Shown: positions 9,401-18,300 of the stretch, piece after piece
How the letters are laid out: every line of letters starts with the position of its first letter
Position numbering within the stretch: the first letter of the stretch is position 1
Origin: Corbicula japonica
Lineage: Eukaryota > Mollusca > Bivalvia > Venerida > Cyrenidae
Assembly (NCBI GenBank): GCA_038501625.1
Contig: JAZAYU010000053.1
Location: 4,574,501 to 4,638,500, forward strand
Reading direction: 5' to 3'
Length of the DNA: 64,000 bases
Program-made: the position numbers and the translations under genes
Notes under the pieces: generated by a model
Databases searched by the model: none
Told to the model about the DNA's origin: nothing
The model's input: only the letters and a program-made list of their open reading frames with translations

Positions 9401-11885
9401 CCAGATCAGACTGCACATTCATGCTGCCAGGACAGGGTCTACACTGTTATTTCAGTTATTAAATTTCTGTACAACACCCATCAGAATCATGAATGGGATG
9501 GCCTTAAATGGGGTGCGTCACGGGAAAAGGTACCTTCGGACATTTGACGTCAATCATTGAAATGACGTCATAAATTTAAGCAGATATTATTCATTATGCA
9601 TTTCGTGGAAAAAATACCATTTTATTGTCAAAATGTCTAACAAAATCACATTTTAGTAATAAGAAAATGATTTTTAGTTTTAAGTTCTTTCAAAAATTAG
9701 TAAACAATTAAAATATCTGTAAAAATGACCGAAGGTACCTTTTCCTGTGATTTGCCCCAAATGGTAGAAGGATTAGTCCATTACATTAATTCAGTGTTTA
9801 AAGGGTTAAATTCAAGTGATATCTTGTTCATCCTTCAGTACTTCAACAAGAGCATAATTACACTTCTCTTCGAAGAAGAGGGGTATACTGTTTTATCCAT
9901 GCGCATCAGTCTGTCCGTCTGCAACAAATTTTCTGTCGCAGTTTCTAAGCAACTATAACATGCAGCAGCCTGATATTTTGTATACGGTGTTATCCTATAG
10001 TCAAATATGGTGTTAAGCAATATTATGCTCCGTGCACATCTAATTCCTGTTTAATGAATACTTTTAGATTTTTTCACTATAAAGGTGCATTACATAAACC
10101 AAATGGCATCTTTATTTACTTTAACTTCTATATAAAAACTAAAATATGCAGCAGCCTGATATGTTATATATTTATATTTTATGTATAGGTAAATACTCGG
10201 AAAAAAATTGACACCCTTTATATGAAAACTCACAGATCTACTTGTTTTAAATAGTCAAGCACCATCTCCATTCCTCAATGATCAATATATGTCAGTCTGT
10301 AAATATAATATAATAACACTAAAAAAAACTTAGAAAACTGGTTTATATAACTTTTTAAGTGTCGATTATTTCTGACCAAGAGGGGAACATGGTCGATCAG
10401 GATTCAGTTTCAGATTCAGATGACTGTGGATGGTAGGCATCTGAAAGATGACTGGAAAGGAGCTATTCAGTTTACTCACTATTACACTGCAGGAATTAAC
10501 ACATTTTTTTTATTTTATTAATATGAAAAGATTACACTAATTAGGTAGCTAGATTACTGCATACCAGCTTAGGTAATTAGATGAATCAGAACAATGCTTG
10601 ACAGCAGAATGAATGCTGCAACAACAACATACAAAATTAAATATTCATTTCGTATATCTATGTGTTGAACACAGTTTATATGCCAATATGTTTTCAGGAG
10701 CATTCAGCGGTGAACAGTGGCAGTGTCACAGTAGGACTGATGCCCTCCCTGAACCAAATCTCTGCTGTCACTTCAAAAGGGGAAATACAGTTTGAACACT
10801 TGAAAAAGGTTTAGTTTAAACTTATTTATGTTTCATTGCATTGATTGATTGTACAACAAGTTTTTGAACTTAAATTAGTCACACTACTTCCTGGGTTGAA
10901 ACCAGTACTTGTTGTTTTTAAGTGAACAATTAAATGGCTCCTGCAGAGTAACAGTTCACTGTTGAGAATTCAGAAGATGGTAAGGGATTTGTTAATTTGT
11001 CACCAACCATTCAAGACATTGATTGAAACTAAAATGATTGTAGTAAGTTTATGTTTAGGCTAACAACTATTATTATAGTATGTTTGATCAAAGAGCCCAG
11101 TTATAATAAGCAGTATGTAGTCTTCATGTTACACTTTTATCAGGGCCCAAGATCATAAAACTAAGATTGGTGACCATACTCAAATCTCAAGCATCTAATC
11201 GGCTGAAATGGTGACTGGTCGCCATTTCAGCCAATCATATGATTGAGATTTGAGACTGATCTCCAGATAAAGTTTTATGATCTTGGGCACAGTTTTTAAT
11301 AAAAGCATCTTGTTCATTCTGGCAGCAGTGCAAACTGCTAGTTGTCCTGAAGTTTTTGAGCTGACAAATCAAATGATCCTACAAACATATACTTTGTTTT
11401 ACTTGGTATGTCACTAAATAACGATTTTCCTACACTTTAATCGGTACTGGTATGTAAATGCAACCAGTTTGCTTTTCCTCAAAATTTCAGTGGCATCTTT
11501 TCCTATACATTTAACCCTTTACTCCATATATATGCATTGTGACGCATGTGCAACTGGTGTATGGCCAGATCAGTCAGCACATCTTTGCCATCTGATCTAG
11601 ATCTGCACTGGTGGCATCATGGTCAGAATAAACTTAAAGAATATAAAAGCAAACAGTGTAGATCCCGATCAGATGGCACAGATGTACGAGCTGAACTTGA
11701 TCTACACTGTTTGCCCTATGTAACAAATGTGTATCTGAGGAGTAAAGGATTAAGCAAATATAGAACACTTACATCCTTTGTTTCAGGCGATCAGTAAATG
11801 TGTGGAGATGTGTGTACAGCTGTATCCAGTATGTCAAAAGAGCTTGACGAAATCTGTTAGCAACACTGTACAGGAGAACACCTGA
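380..11885 (+). CDS. EXOSC6: EXOSC6 (MTR3), exosome core-ring subunit, 3' part of gene (4 exons)
   Basis: Four exons (380-465, 1461-1520, 10698-10808, 11787-11885) join in one open frame to a TGA stop. The joined product carries ADAGVEMYDLV, then a loop rich in Glu, then VGLMPSLNQISAV, then CVQLYPVCQKSL. These match the C-terminal half of the RNase PH-like fold of EXOSC6/MTR3 as I know it. Family knowledge: this is a catalytically inactive ring subunit of the RNA exosome, acting in nuclear and cytoplasmic RNA processing and decay. All four splice junctions keep phase (2-nt start, then phase 0 at each later boundary). The N-terminal exons lie before the window. The 9.2-kb intron between the second and third exons contains a minus-strand TRIM-like gene and many repeats. 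EXOSC4 was considered, but the EMYDLV and LMPSLNQ blocks fit EXOSC6 better. Confidence 0.88.
527..1445 (+). mobile_element. Pearl/HINE-like tandem-core element, family D (interrupted)
   Basis: Starts with a GGGGTTATACTGGTTTACCC end, has two core units containing CCTATAGTCCCATATGGTG, and ends near GTGAGCATTATCTCACAG. The second unit is split by another element at 864-1215. The same core is amplified in inverse orientation at 29309-30872. Confidence 0.65.
864..1230 (-). mobile_element. Nested element with TATGCCCCCAC hairpin and CGTCCGTACG microsatellite
   Basis: Begins with the hairpin TATGCCCCCACAAAGTGGGA followed by CGTCCGTACGTACG tracts and ends near GTGGGGGCATCAGTG. It sits between two halves of a family D core unit, so it inserted later. 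Related hairpin ends occur at 54420, 59541 and 60001. Confidence 0.55.
1461..1520 (+). CDS. EXOSC6: EXOSC6 exon B
   Basis: A 60-nt exon between TTACTTTTAG and GTATGT, phase 0 to phase 0. It encodes RLADDCILLDPCTEEEYSSK, the LLDPT-x-EE segment of the family. A pearl-like repeat ends only about 15 bp before its acceptor. Confidence 0.85.
1664..1798. mobile_element. Palindromic MITE, family A (diverged)
   Basis: Inverted arms containing GGAAACCAGTCTCAAAGCTC and its diverged complement; more mismatches than the copy at 138. Confidence 0.7.
1799..2808. other. AT-rich intronic DNA, nothing recognised
   Basis: Short open frames only, none resembling a known family and none with convincing splice context. 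Part of the large EXOSC6 intron. Confidence 0.5.
2809..2985. repeat. Family B palindromic element (diverged copy)
   Basis: Contains CCTTTTCTCCATAGATACA, GGTCATTTCTGACCAAAATG and GTGCAGATCCTGATCA modules of family B, then a degraded end. Confidence 0.6.
3043..4031. mobile_element. Inverted-repeat element with GGGTCGGG motifs
   Basis: The left arm (ATATCCTTT, then AACGTATTTAAACGTGATAA, then ACCCGGCCCTG) recurs inverted at 3890-4031, ending AAAGGATAT. The arms are about 140 bp and imperfect. A 169-codon open frame crosses the left arm but matches no family I know. Confidence 0.55.
4032..5367. other. Intronic DNA without recognised features
   Basis: AT-rich, with a short (TA)n run near 5107-5125. 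It holds the presumed 3' flank of the minus-strand TRIM-like gene; no gene seen. Confidence 0.5.
5368..7179 (-). CDS. TRIM/B-box-like protein, main segment (disrupted gene)
   Basis: The open frame of about 604 codons runs from the insertion point at 7179 to the stop. It begins with a B-box 1 zinc module (CEHC, then FCEEC, CATC and a following His). Then comes a B-box 2 (YHTEKIVKFYCKICEETACIIC), then about 180 residues of charged heptad-like coiled coil, and a C-terminal half of beta-rich sequence ending in YVGWGNIIYVYKIYK. The C-terminal half could be a propeller, but I see no clear NHL repeats. Family knowledge: bivalves have greatly expanded RING-less TRIM-like genes of this layout, usually named as TRIM or TIF1-like and thought to act in ubiquitin or innate-immune signalling. 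The gene lies inside an EXOSC6 intron on the opposite strand. Its N-terminal 29 codons are cut off by a 602-bp transposon, so no intact protein can be made from this allele unless the insertion is removed. Confidence 0.8.
   Translation of the reverse strand, partial: LRYCEHCERDLGSITEAKGFCEECLEYMCATCIRFHKRYQSSHNLQHNSNMPEVFCYSKCLYHTEKIVKFYCKICEETACIICKNTNHINCSDVKYIPFYLTEDTEKFQSELTSLEKNRKLVSDLLVDAELIMKTSLEEFSANKYDTLLAVVNQKDKMKRSIQDQRQQIIANLDETTNKLLEALETTAKNMCNELENKQTQQQSLEKKIILAEHQLDDVECTLSKLVSDRKHYEILITLAKTKHQIDKLQNDTKNLIETSRTKTWYSFETDNQSFALPVLAETKEKTVRLGRLKRRSEKPSAAFIHTIHLPSCSFPNKDSRSKEQCSNIIRGMCKLSDCRLVVVRNDFVYLIDIGEVKKQLHKCGTNNKNLLDVKKMSASGISKVGDNEISVTNPEDKKILFLTVQEDCLVVTKQFSTDKSFIHIAYLSTNNNLIASSPTDMQILTMDGAVLTTAKWDSINDYGPFLIYFPEFVVISNNSEILHITNKFLNTVGNYDLEGREQNMSEPFIDDILSLTTDKRGTVYVGTCHHSLAETLANKSHQWKPMHSDDNEKMCIYRLSSELSVTEKIISGVLPQHMLFCDIEEKLYVGWGNIIYVYKIYK
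7180..7781. mobile_element. 602-bp palindromic MITE inserted in the TRIM-like ORF
   Basis: Terminal inverted repeats of 183 bp (7180-7362 and 7599-7781) start ACACGGTGCCTATCCATA, with about eight mismatches by eye. The element is flanked by TAG at 7177-7179 and 7782-7784. Removing it restores the host reading frame exactly. A 3-bp duplication is compatible with PIF/Harbinger- or CACTA-type mobilisation, but the superfamily is not settled. The middle (7363-7598) has no coding capacity. Confidence 0.88.
7785..7871 (-). CDS. N-terminal segment of the same TRIM-like gene
   Basis: 29 codons from ATG at 7869-7871, ending ...EIKDANT. It is directly in frame with CTA AGA TAC TGT at 7179 once the insertion and one copy of its TAG/CTA target duplication are ignored. 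The SSSSD stretch before the first zinc Cys resembles the start of other bivalve B-box proteins. An AG at the ATATTTAG position just inside could instead be a splice acceptor, so the exact start is uncertain. Confidence 0.65.
8033..8270. repeat. Family B palindromic element
   Basis: TTAACCCTTACTTGAT end, two palindromic modules (GATCTGGATCTACACTGG and GTGTAGATCCTGATCA types) and a TAGAGTAAAGGG end. Confidence 0.65.
8284..9072. mobile_element. TTAA-bounded inverted-repeat element 1
   Basis: 22-bp perfect terminal inverted repeats starting TTAAGGTATGACCATCCTAA at 8284-8305 and 9051-9072. No transposase frame. A tRNA-like B-box (GGGGTTCAAATCCC) sits near its left end. TTAA at both ends fits piggyBac-type (TTAA) or Harbinger-type (TTA) targets. 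Confidence 0.75.
8330..8408 (+). other. Degenerate tRNA-like sequence
   Basis: Ends with a good pol III B-box/T-arm (CCGGGGTTCAAATCCCA). The 5' acceptor strand does not pair with TGGAACC, so this is at best a tRNA-derived relic. Confidence 0.3.
9511..9758. mobile_element. Short inverted-repeat MITE
   Basis: About 29-bp arms containing GGAAAAGGTACCTTCGG at both ends in inverse orientation, flanked by AAATG at 9506-9510 and 9759-9763 as a possible 5-bp target duplication. Confidence 0.65.
9868..10252 (+). mobile_element. Pearl/HINE-like element, family D (single core)
   Basis: CTTCGAAGAAGAGGGGTATA hairpin end, a short TCTGTCCGTCTG tract, one diverged core unit with CCTATAGTCAAATATGGTG, and a CTCACAGATCTACTTG end. 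Confidence 0.6.
10253..10697. other. Intronic DNA without recognised features
   Basis: Last part of the EXOSC6 intron before exon C; nothing seen beyond the polypyrimidine/AG acceptor at its end. Confidence 0.5.
10698..10808 (+). CDS. EXOSC6: EXOSC6 exon C
   Basis: A 111-nt exon between TTTTCAG and GTTTAG, phase 0 at both ends, 37 codons. It contains TVGLMPSLNQISAVTSKGE, the conserved strand-turn region seen as VALMPVLNQV in vertebrates. Confidence 0.87.
11144..11288. mobile_element. Palindromic MITE, family A
   Basis: GGGCCCAAGATCATAAAACT arm and its complement ending ATGATCTTGGGC, inside the last EXOSC6 intron. Confidence 0.8.
11512..11755. repeat. Family B palindromic element
   Basis: Starts TTAACCCTTTACTCCATATA and ends GGAGTAAAGGATTAA. 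Both internal palindromes present. Ends shortly before EXOSC6 exon D. Confidence 0.75.
11787..11885 (+). CDS. EXOSC6: EXOSC6 terminal exon D
   Basis: Follows TTTGTTTCAG. It has 33 codons including the TGA at 11883-11885 and encodes the C-terminal helix AISKCVEMCVQLYPVCQKSL plus a short tail. A candidate AATAAA polyadenylation signal lies at about 12130. Confidence 0.87.
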   Translation, partial: AISKCVEMCVQLYPVCQKSLTKSVSNTVQENT

Positions 11886-11945
11886 TTCTTTCATTGCTAG
11901 TCAGACAAATGCTCATTCCAGGGAGAAGCTTGATGGAGTATATGA

Positions 11946-12600
11946 TTAATGACAATACAGAAATATACAAATGCTCTTTACCTGAGCAATCGTAACCATA
12001 GAAATTTTCAAGAGATGTGCAGATTTGAGCCCAGACATTTTAACTTCATCTATAATCAAAATAGGGTCTCTAAATATCATCTTTGTGGATTGTTTGATAA
12101 CGATTAATGCTTTGAAGTAATTTGTATTAAATAAAATAGAAATATGCATTATGTGCAATGATTTGCTTTTATCAATGTTATTTTTTAAAGATAATTTCTC
12201 ACAACATAAAATCAATTCTCAAATTTTATGTTTCATTTTCATATCTTTAATATTAAATGTATGTAACCACCTATATTTTTCTAACCGAGAAAATGGATTA
12301 ACATAAGATATCTTTGGAAACTTGTTTCCAGATTCTCATACCTAATTTTGACTATATATACGTTTATGTACTTGTAACATGCTATATGGTAAATAAATAT
12401 TGTTTAAACTAAAGATAATATAAATCTATATCTGGTCTTAGAAATATTTTATGACAGGAAATCAGAATCGGCTGTCTGTGTTAAGGTAAATCAAAGAATA
12501 ACTGCAAAAGCATCAAGAGGTATTTGCAACTTGCAACTATCTTGAATTTGTGTAAAGATCAAGTGTTTAAGTTCTCAAGCAATGGAGAAGTGCAGTTTCA
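11946..12600. other. EXOSC6 3' flank, nothing further recognised
   Basis: AT-rich; possible AATAAA near 12130. No open frame of interest. Confidence 0.45.
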
Positions 12601-12790
12601 GATTTGCTGGCACATCTGTGTCATCTAATTAGGATCTTCACAGTTCACTTTTTGATTTATTAGGTTATTTCTCACCAAAAAGCAAACAGTACAGATCCTG
12701 ATTAGATGACACTGATGTACTGGCTGATCATGATGTACACTATTCACACATGCAATAAAATGTGTATATACAAATGTATGGAGTAAAAGT
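12600..12790. repeat. Family B element (diverged)
   Basis: Contains GGTTATTTCTCACCAAAAAG and CAGATCCTGATTAGATG modules and an ATGGAGTAAAAGTTAA end. Confidence 0.55.
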
Positions 12791-12989
12791 TAAGGTAATC
12801 TGATGAAAGTCCAGAAAAATAAGTGATTGTTGAGTTTTATATAGTTTGAAAATGAAAAAGCCATGCAAGCACTGTGTTAAGATTTATCTTGCTGAGAGAG
12901 ATTAGTTACATAAGAATTTTAATAAATAATCTCAATGGTATCTTTGTTTTCTAGTACTAGCTATACCTCCCACAGGTCCCATTGACCAG

Positions 12990-13134
12990 GGCTGAAGGTT
13001 ATAAAACTGAGCATGAAAACCAGTCTCAAATCTCAAGCATCTGATGGGCTGAAATGGCGACTGGTCCCCATTTCAGCCAATCAGATGCTTGAGATTTGAG
13101 ACTGGTTTCCATGCTCAGTTTTATAACCTTGGGC
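12990..13134. mobile_element. Palindromic MITE, family A (well preserved)
   Basis: GCTGAAGGTTATAAAACTGA arm, near-perfect 60-bp plus inverted arms, ending TTATAACCTTGGGC. Confidence 0.85.
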
Positions 13135-13437
13135 ACAGACTTGTGTTTTTCAGTGACTTAAAATGCTTGGCCCTTATAGTTAAAAATGTTTAGAAAGGTC
13201 CTTTGCCTGGAGGAAAGCTTAACAACGGCTGAAGGGACCTTAGCTAAACTTCATGTTCAAATCTTCACCTAGATAGGTGTGGTCTTTAAGAACCATCACC
13301 CTATGTCAGAAGCCTTTGCCTGGAGCATAACTTAATGATTGACGGGACTTTGGCCTAACTTCATACAAATGTTCATCTAGATGAGGCATTATAGGACCCA
13401 TGACCCTACCTAAAAGGTCAAGGTCACACATGGCCTT

Positions 13438-13592
13438 TAACCCTTTACTCCATTTATACAGTTTTTATTGAAAGTTACCAGTGTAGATCCACAGCCATCT
13501 GATCTAGCCACAACCTAATAGCTGACAATGTGGATGTGCCAGCTGATCTGGATCTTCACTGTTGACTCATGGGATAACAGCAAATGGTTAAT
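13438..13592. repeat. Family B element (shortened)
   Basis: TAACCCTTTACTCCATTTAT start, one palindrome, end near GGATAACAGC. Confidence 0.55.
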
Positions 13593-14299
13593 ATTCTTAC
13601 TTTTGCTACATATAAATAAAACAACTGATTACCCAACTGAAGCATAGTGATGTGTTCTAGATTATAATAGTGAAGAAAATACAGGAAGATACTTTACCAG
13701 TGTGTTTTCCCACCATTTTGTGATGGGGGCTGGGGCCTTTCAAACTGGGAAAAACATTGTTTCTTATTACTTACAAGACAAAGTAAACAAATTTGATAAC
13801 TTGCATTTTTTTTTATAATAAAATGTAATAATACTACAAAAAATTACTTTAAGTTTAAAGTGCTACAGATTTTATAATGTTTTGCTCATTACAGAGAACG
13901 GGGGAATTCTAATTTTGGGAACATGTATATTGTTTGGCATCAGGCATGGGGCCTTATTTCAGTCCCAAATTAGCCCCCCAAAAATACACTGTTCACCTGT
14001 ATTGAACGGCTCTTGAGTTTCTGTGATGAGTAAGAGGCTAAAACTGGCAGATAATTACACTATCATTAAGTACAACAACAAGCACAATAACAGAATGATG
14101 ACTTTCTTATAATTTAATAAATAAAATTACTACATAATGTATAAATAAAAACTGCACTGTTCATGATGGCACTTTTCTACTGACTAAAACATTTACTGAT
14201 ACCCATGTGTCATTATCAAATGTAACTATAAAGTAAAATTAACCATCAACCCTTATTTTACACTACTCATCAACTTACAATTTGTTAAATCCCTCCTGT
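13593..14299. other. Intergenic DNA, nothing recognised
   Basis: Between the convergent EXOSC6 and TMEM241 genes. No open frame or repeat structure stands out. Confidence 0.45.
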
Positions 14300-14433
14300 G
14301 CCCAAGATCATATAACCAAATCCAGAACCAGTCTCAAATTTCAATCATCTGATTGGCCGAAATGGCGATTTCATGTAATCAGATGCTTGAGATTTGGACC
14401 TGGTCTCCAATTGTAGTTTTATGATCTTGGGCC
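14300..14433. mobile_element. Palindromic MITE, family A (diverged)
   Basis: GCCCAAGATCATATAACC arm with its inverted partner ending TTTTATGATCTTGGGC. Confidence 0.7.
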
Positions 14434-15017
14434 TTGATTCTTATAATTAAATATATTTGTATGCACCATATTGATAAAGGGTATCAAAAGACAAACCCTC
14501 AATTTCATAAAGTTCTGACCACTACTTTTGATATGGACTTCTTTAAAAATAAAGCTATAGTTGATAACGTTTAAATTCAAAAGTAAGTTTTAGGTACATG
14601 TATACTATATTCCTCCTTAAAAAACAACTTTTGAGTGCATATACCATGAATTAAGACCCTTACATATTATAGTAAAATGCTGTATTTTCATCACAAAAGA
14701 AAACCAGTAATCAAATTTTTTCATTGTGTACAACAAATTCTTTTGATCAGTCATTTGCATATCATCAAAATGTAATTTGTAAAATTCAGATACAAGTACA
14801 AATAAACAAGGGGTTTCAGCTGTTGGGTCTATTAAAGCTATTGGTTAAAGATATTAAGAAATAACTAGTGAAATGGTTTAGCTGTAGATGATTTTGGAAC
14901 TAATAAAGCTGAAGTTATTAGATACTGAAGTAACTTCTGTATTTGCATCACATGTTTAGTATTCAGTAATGAGAGATGATTGAGATTTGAATATTAGGCA
15001 AACAACAAATAGGTATT

Positions 15018-15157
15018 AACCCTTTCCTCCATATATACGAATTTTTATGCATGTGCGACCAGAGTAGATCCTAATCAGCCAGCACTGATGTGCCAGCTGA
15101 TCTGGATCTACACTTTTTTGCCCACGAAATAAAGGTGTGTCTATGGAGGAAAGGATT
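15018..15157. repeat. Family B element (one palindrome)
   Basis: TTAACCCTTTCCTCCATATA start and ATGGAGGAAAGGATTAA end with a single internal module; an internal-deletion form. Confidence 0.7.
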
Positions 15158-15187
15158 AAACATTGTGGAGTTGGATTTCTGTGGAAT

Positions 15188-15341
15188 TTATATCACATTC
15201 ACTTTGATGTACTCTCTAGTGTTAGAGTTCTGCTGAGTGAGATGATTCAGATTCGAGTTTGAAGCAGACGACACAATAGTTAACTCTTCAATGTTGGAGG
15301 AATCTTCACATACTATGGCTGCCAAATGATTCACACAGATC
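15188..15341 (-). CDS. TMEM241: TMEM241 exon 11 (terminal)
   Basis: Acceptor TTTTTTCAG, one base completing a Trp codon from exon 10, then 50 codons (ICVNHLAAIVCED...YIKVNVI) and TAA. The polar Ser/Asn-rich tail is longer than the vertebrate C-terminus and is poorly conserved. Confidence 0.7.
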
Positions 15342-18300
15342 CTGAAAAAAGAGAAATGCATGAAATAATTCTGAAAGAAAACTGCTACTGCAGTATCAAT
15401 TTACTTCACAGGGATGAATTTTTGTGCAGATGCTGCAATTACATTTAAGTGTGGGCATCAATTTACAATTATTCTTACATGAAAAGCTATATCATAGTTA
15501 CATTTCGTTTGGATCTTTTGCTCAATATAATAAATTTAACCTACATGAAATATAATTACACCACAGTATTAACCCTTTCCTCCATAAATACACATTTTTA
15601 TGCATGTGCAACAAGTGCAGATCCAGATCAGCTGGCACATCCATGCTGTCTGATCAGGATCTTCATTGGTCGCATTTCTGTCAGAAAAAACCTAATGAAT
15701 CATAAAGCAAACAGTTTAGATCCTGATCAGCTGGCATATCCAGATCAGCTGGCATGGATATGCCAGCTGATCTGGATCTAAACTGTTTGCCCTTGCAAAA
15801 AAAGGTTTATCTATGGAGGAAAGTAGGGATGTCAACGAATATCTGAATATCCGGATACTAAGTCAGTATCCAGATACTAATTTCGTATCCGAATATTCGT
15901 AAAAGTTATTAAAAATCATCTTAAACACTATAAAATGCATCAATTATTGCTTTTATACACCTGTTCTGATGTCATAATCAGATAATTTGAGACTGTATAT
16001 TGATTGTCATAAAACTGCCACATCAAGTAACGCGGTGTTTGTTTAACAGATGAGAGGTGCGAAAACTGCATCCTCATTGCAATCATCCAGGTGGTCAGGA
16101 CCATTGTTTATCAATTATAATCATCCTCAAGTTCATTTGGTTACGTGATTGTCTTCCAATTAGCGCTGTAAATTATTGTCAAATAAGTTAACCAAAGTCC
16201 CCGTTATGCTGTCACGTTCATTGCTGAATATCTTGATTGTTATTTTGCAGATAAAATATTTGATGTAATTTCGATCAAATAAAGTTGATAACGGCAAAGG
16301 AAATAATAATGAATAAATTATGAAATATTGTGCAGTTCATTTTTTATTTGTGTAATTTGGTAAATACATGACATTGTATAGTCTCTGGAACGCACCAGAT
16401 AAATCTCAATGTCACAGCTAAGATCTAAAATGTAATATCTAGATGAGCGAACGGTACAAAATTTTATTGAAAGTTAGACTCTTTGCAGAAAAACAGATGG
16501 ACAGAGTAAACCTTGAAAATTTAATGCAACAGTCGTATTCAGAAGAACAACAAGAGTTATCAGAGGAGACAGCATGCTCGACTATTCGATTCATTTAAAA
16601 TAAATGCAGTTTATAGATTAAAAGAACAAAACAAATATAGCCAAACATTTATGTGCAAACAGGAATAATGTTAAGAAGTAAGTGGTAAGGGAGGAAATTG
16701 AAATAATTCCTTGATGTACCTTAAATAGTGAATTGAAAAGGGAACTAGATGCCCTGGCCCCTGTGACCTTGACCTTTGACCTACTGATCCCAAAATCAAT
16801 AGGGTTCTTCTACTCAATAAGGGCTATTACCCTATTTAGTTTGAATGCTCTGGGTCAAGCAGTACTCCAGTTTTTGACCAGATACAGTTTTCACTCTTCG
16901 GGGCCCCTGTGACCTTGACTTTTGACCTACTGACCCCAAAATCAATAGGAGTTCTCTACTCAATAAGGACATTCATTGTATGAAGTTTGAAGGCTCTGGT
17001 TGAAATAGAACTCCTGTTATGAGCGGAAATGATTTTCACTCTTCAGGCCCCTGTGACCTTGACCTTTGACCTACTGACCTCCAAATCAATAGGGTTCTTC
17101 CACTCAATAAGGGCTATCACCCTATGAAGTTTGAAGTCTCTGGGTCAAAGGGTACTCGAGTTTTTGAGCGGAAATGGTTTTCACTCTTCGGGCCCCTGTG
17201 ACCTTTGACCTACTGACCCCAAAATCAATAGGGTTCTTTTACTCAATAAGGGCTATCACCCTATGAAGTTTGAAGGCTCTGGGTCAAAGGGTACTCGAGT
17301 TATTGAGCGGAAACTGTTTTCACTCTTCAAGCCCCTGTGACCTTGACCTTTGACCTACTGACCCCAAAATCAATAGGGTTCTTCTACTCAATAAGGGCTA
17401 TCTCCCTATGAAGTTTGAAGGCTCTGGGTCAAAGGGTGCTCGAGATATTGAGCAAACACGAAGTGTGACAGACGAACTGACGGACAGACAGACAGGGCAA
17501 AAACAATATGTCTCCCCCAGAGGTGGGGGAGACATAATAACTATGAAATAATTTTTGAAGAGTTGGAAAACTTGTTAGTAATATACGCTTAATGCAAAAT
17601 GTAAGTGAAAAAAGGGGCAAAAGTTGAAAAATATTGGAAGCAGGGTTATGGGTGTCAATGGGTATGATGTAGATTTATTGGAAGCAGGGTTATGGGTGTC
17701 ATCGGGTATGATGTAGATTTTTATGGTGAATACATATTTCAAATTTCAAGGCAATATCTTAAGTAGTTGTAAAGTTATGGGCAAAATGCATATTTTGCTT
17801 AACACAAAATATAAGAAAAAGGGGCATAACTTAAAAAATATTGGTAGCAGAGTTATGGGTGTTGTTGATAATGAGCTAGATGTTGATGGTGAATAAATTT
17901 TCCAGGTTTCAAGGGGATAGCTCAAGTAGTTTAAAAGTTAAGGGCTAAGTGCATATTTTGCTTAACGCAAAATTTAAGTGAAAAAGGGGCATAATTTGAA
18001 AAATATTGGAAGCAAGGTTAAGGGTCTTGTTGGTTATGATGTAGATTTTGACGATGAAAATATATTTCAAGTTTCAAGGCAATATCTTAAGTAGTTTTAA
18101 AGTTATGGGAAAAATGCATATTTTGCTTAACACAAAATAGAAGAAAAAAGGGGCATAACTTGAAATATATTGACAGCAGAGTTATGGGTCTTGTTGGTTA
18201 ATGATGTAAAATTTGATGGTGAATATATATTCCAAGTTTCAAGTTGATATCTCAAGTAGTTTATAAGTTATGGACCAAAGTGCATATTTTCCTTAATGCA

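Noticed and set aside
15449..15781. Open frames with DPDQLAHPCC-type repeats (here and at many other places)
   Set aside because: Chance translation of the family B palindromes; they recur wherever family B occurs and in several frames.
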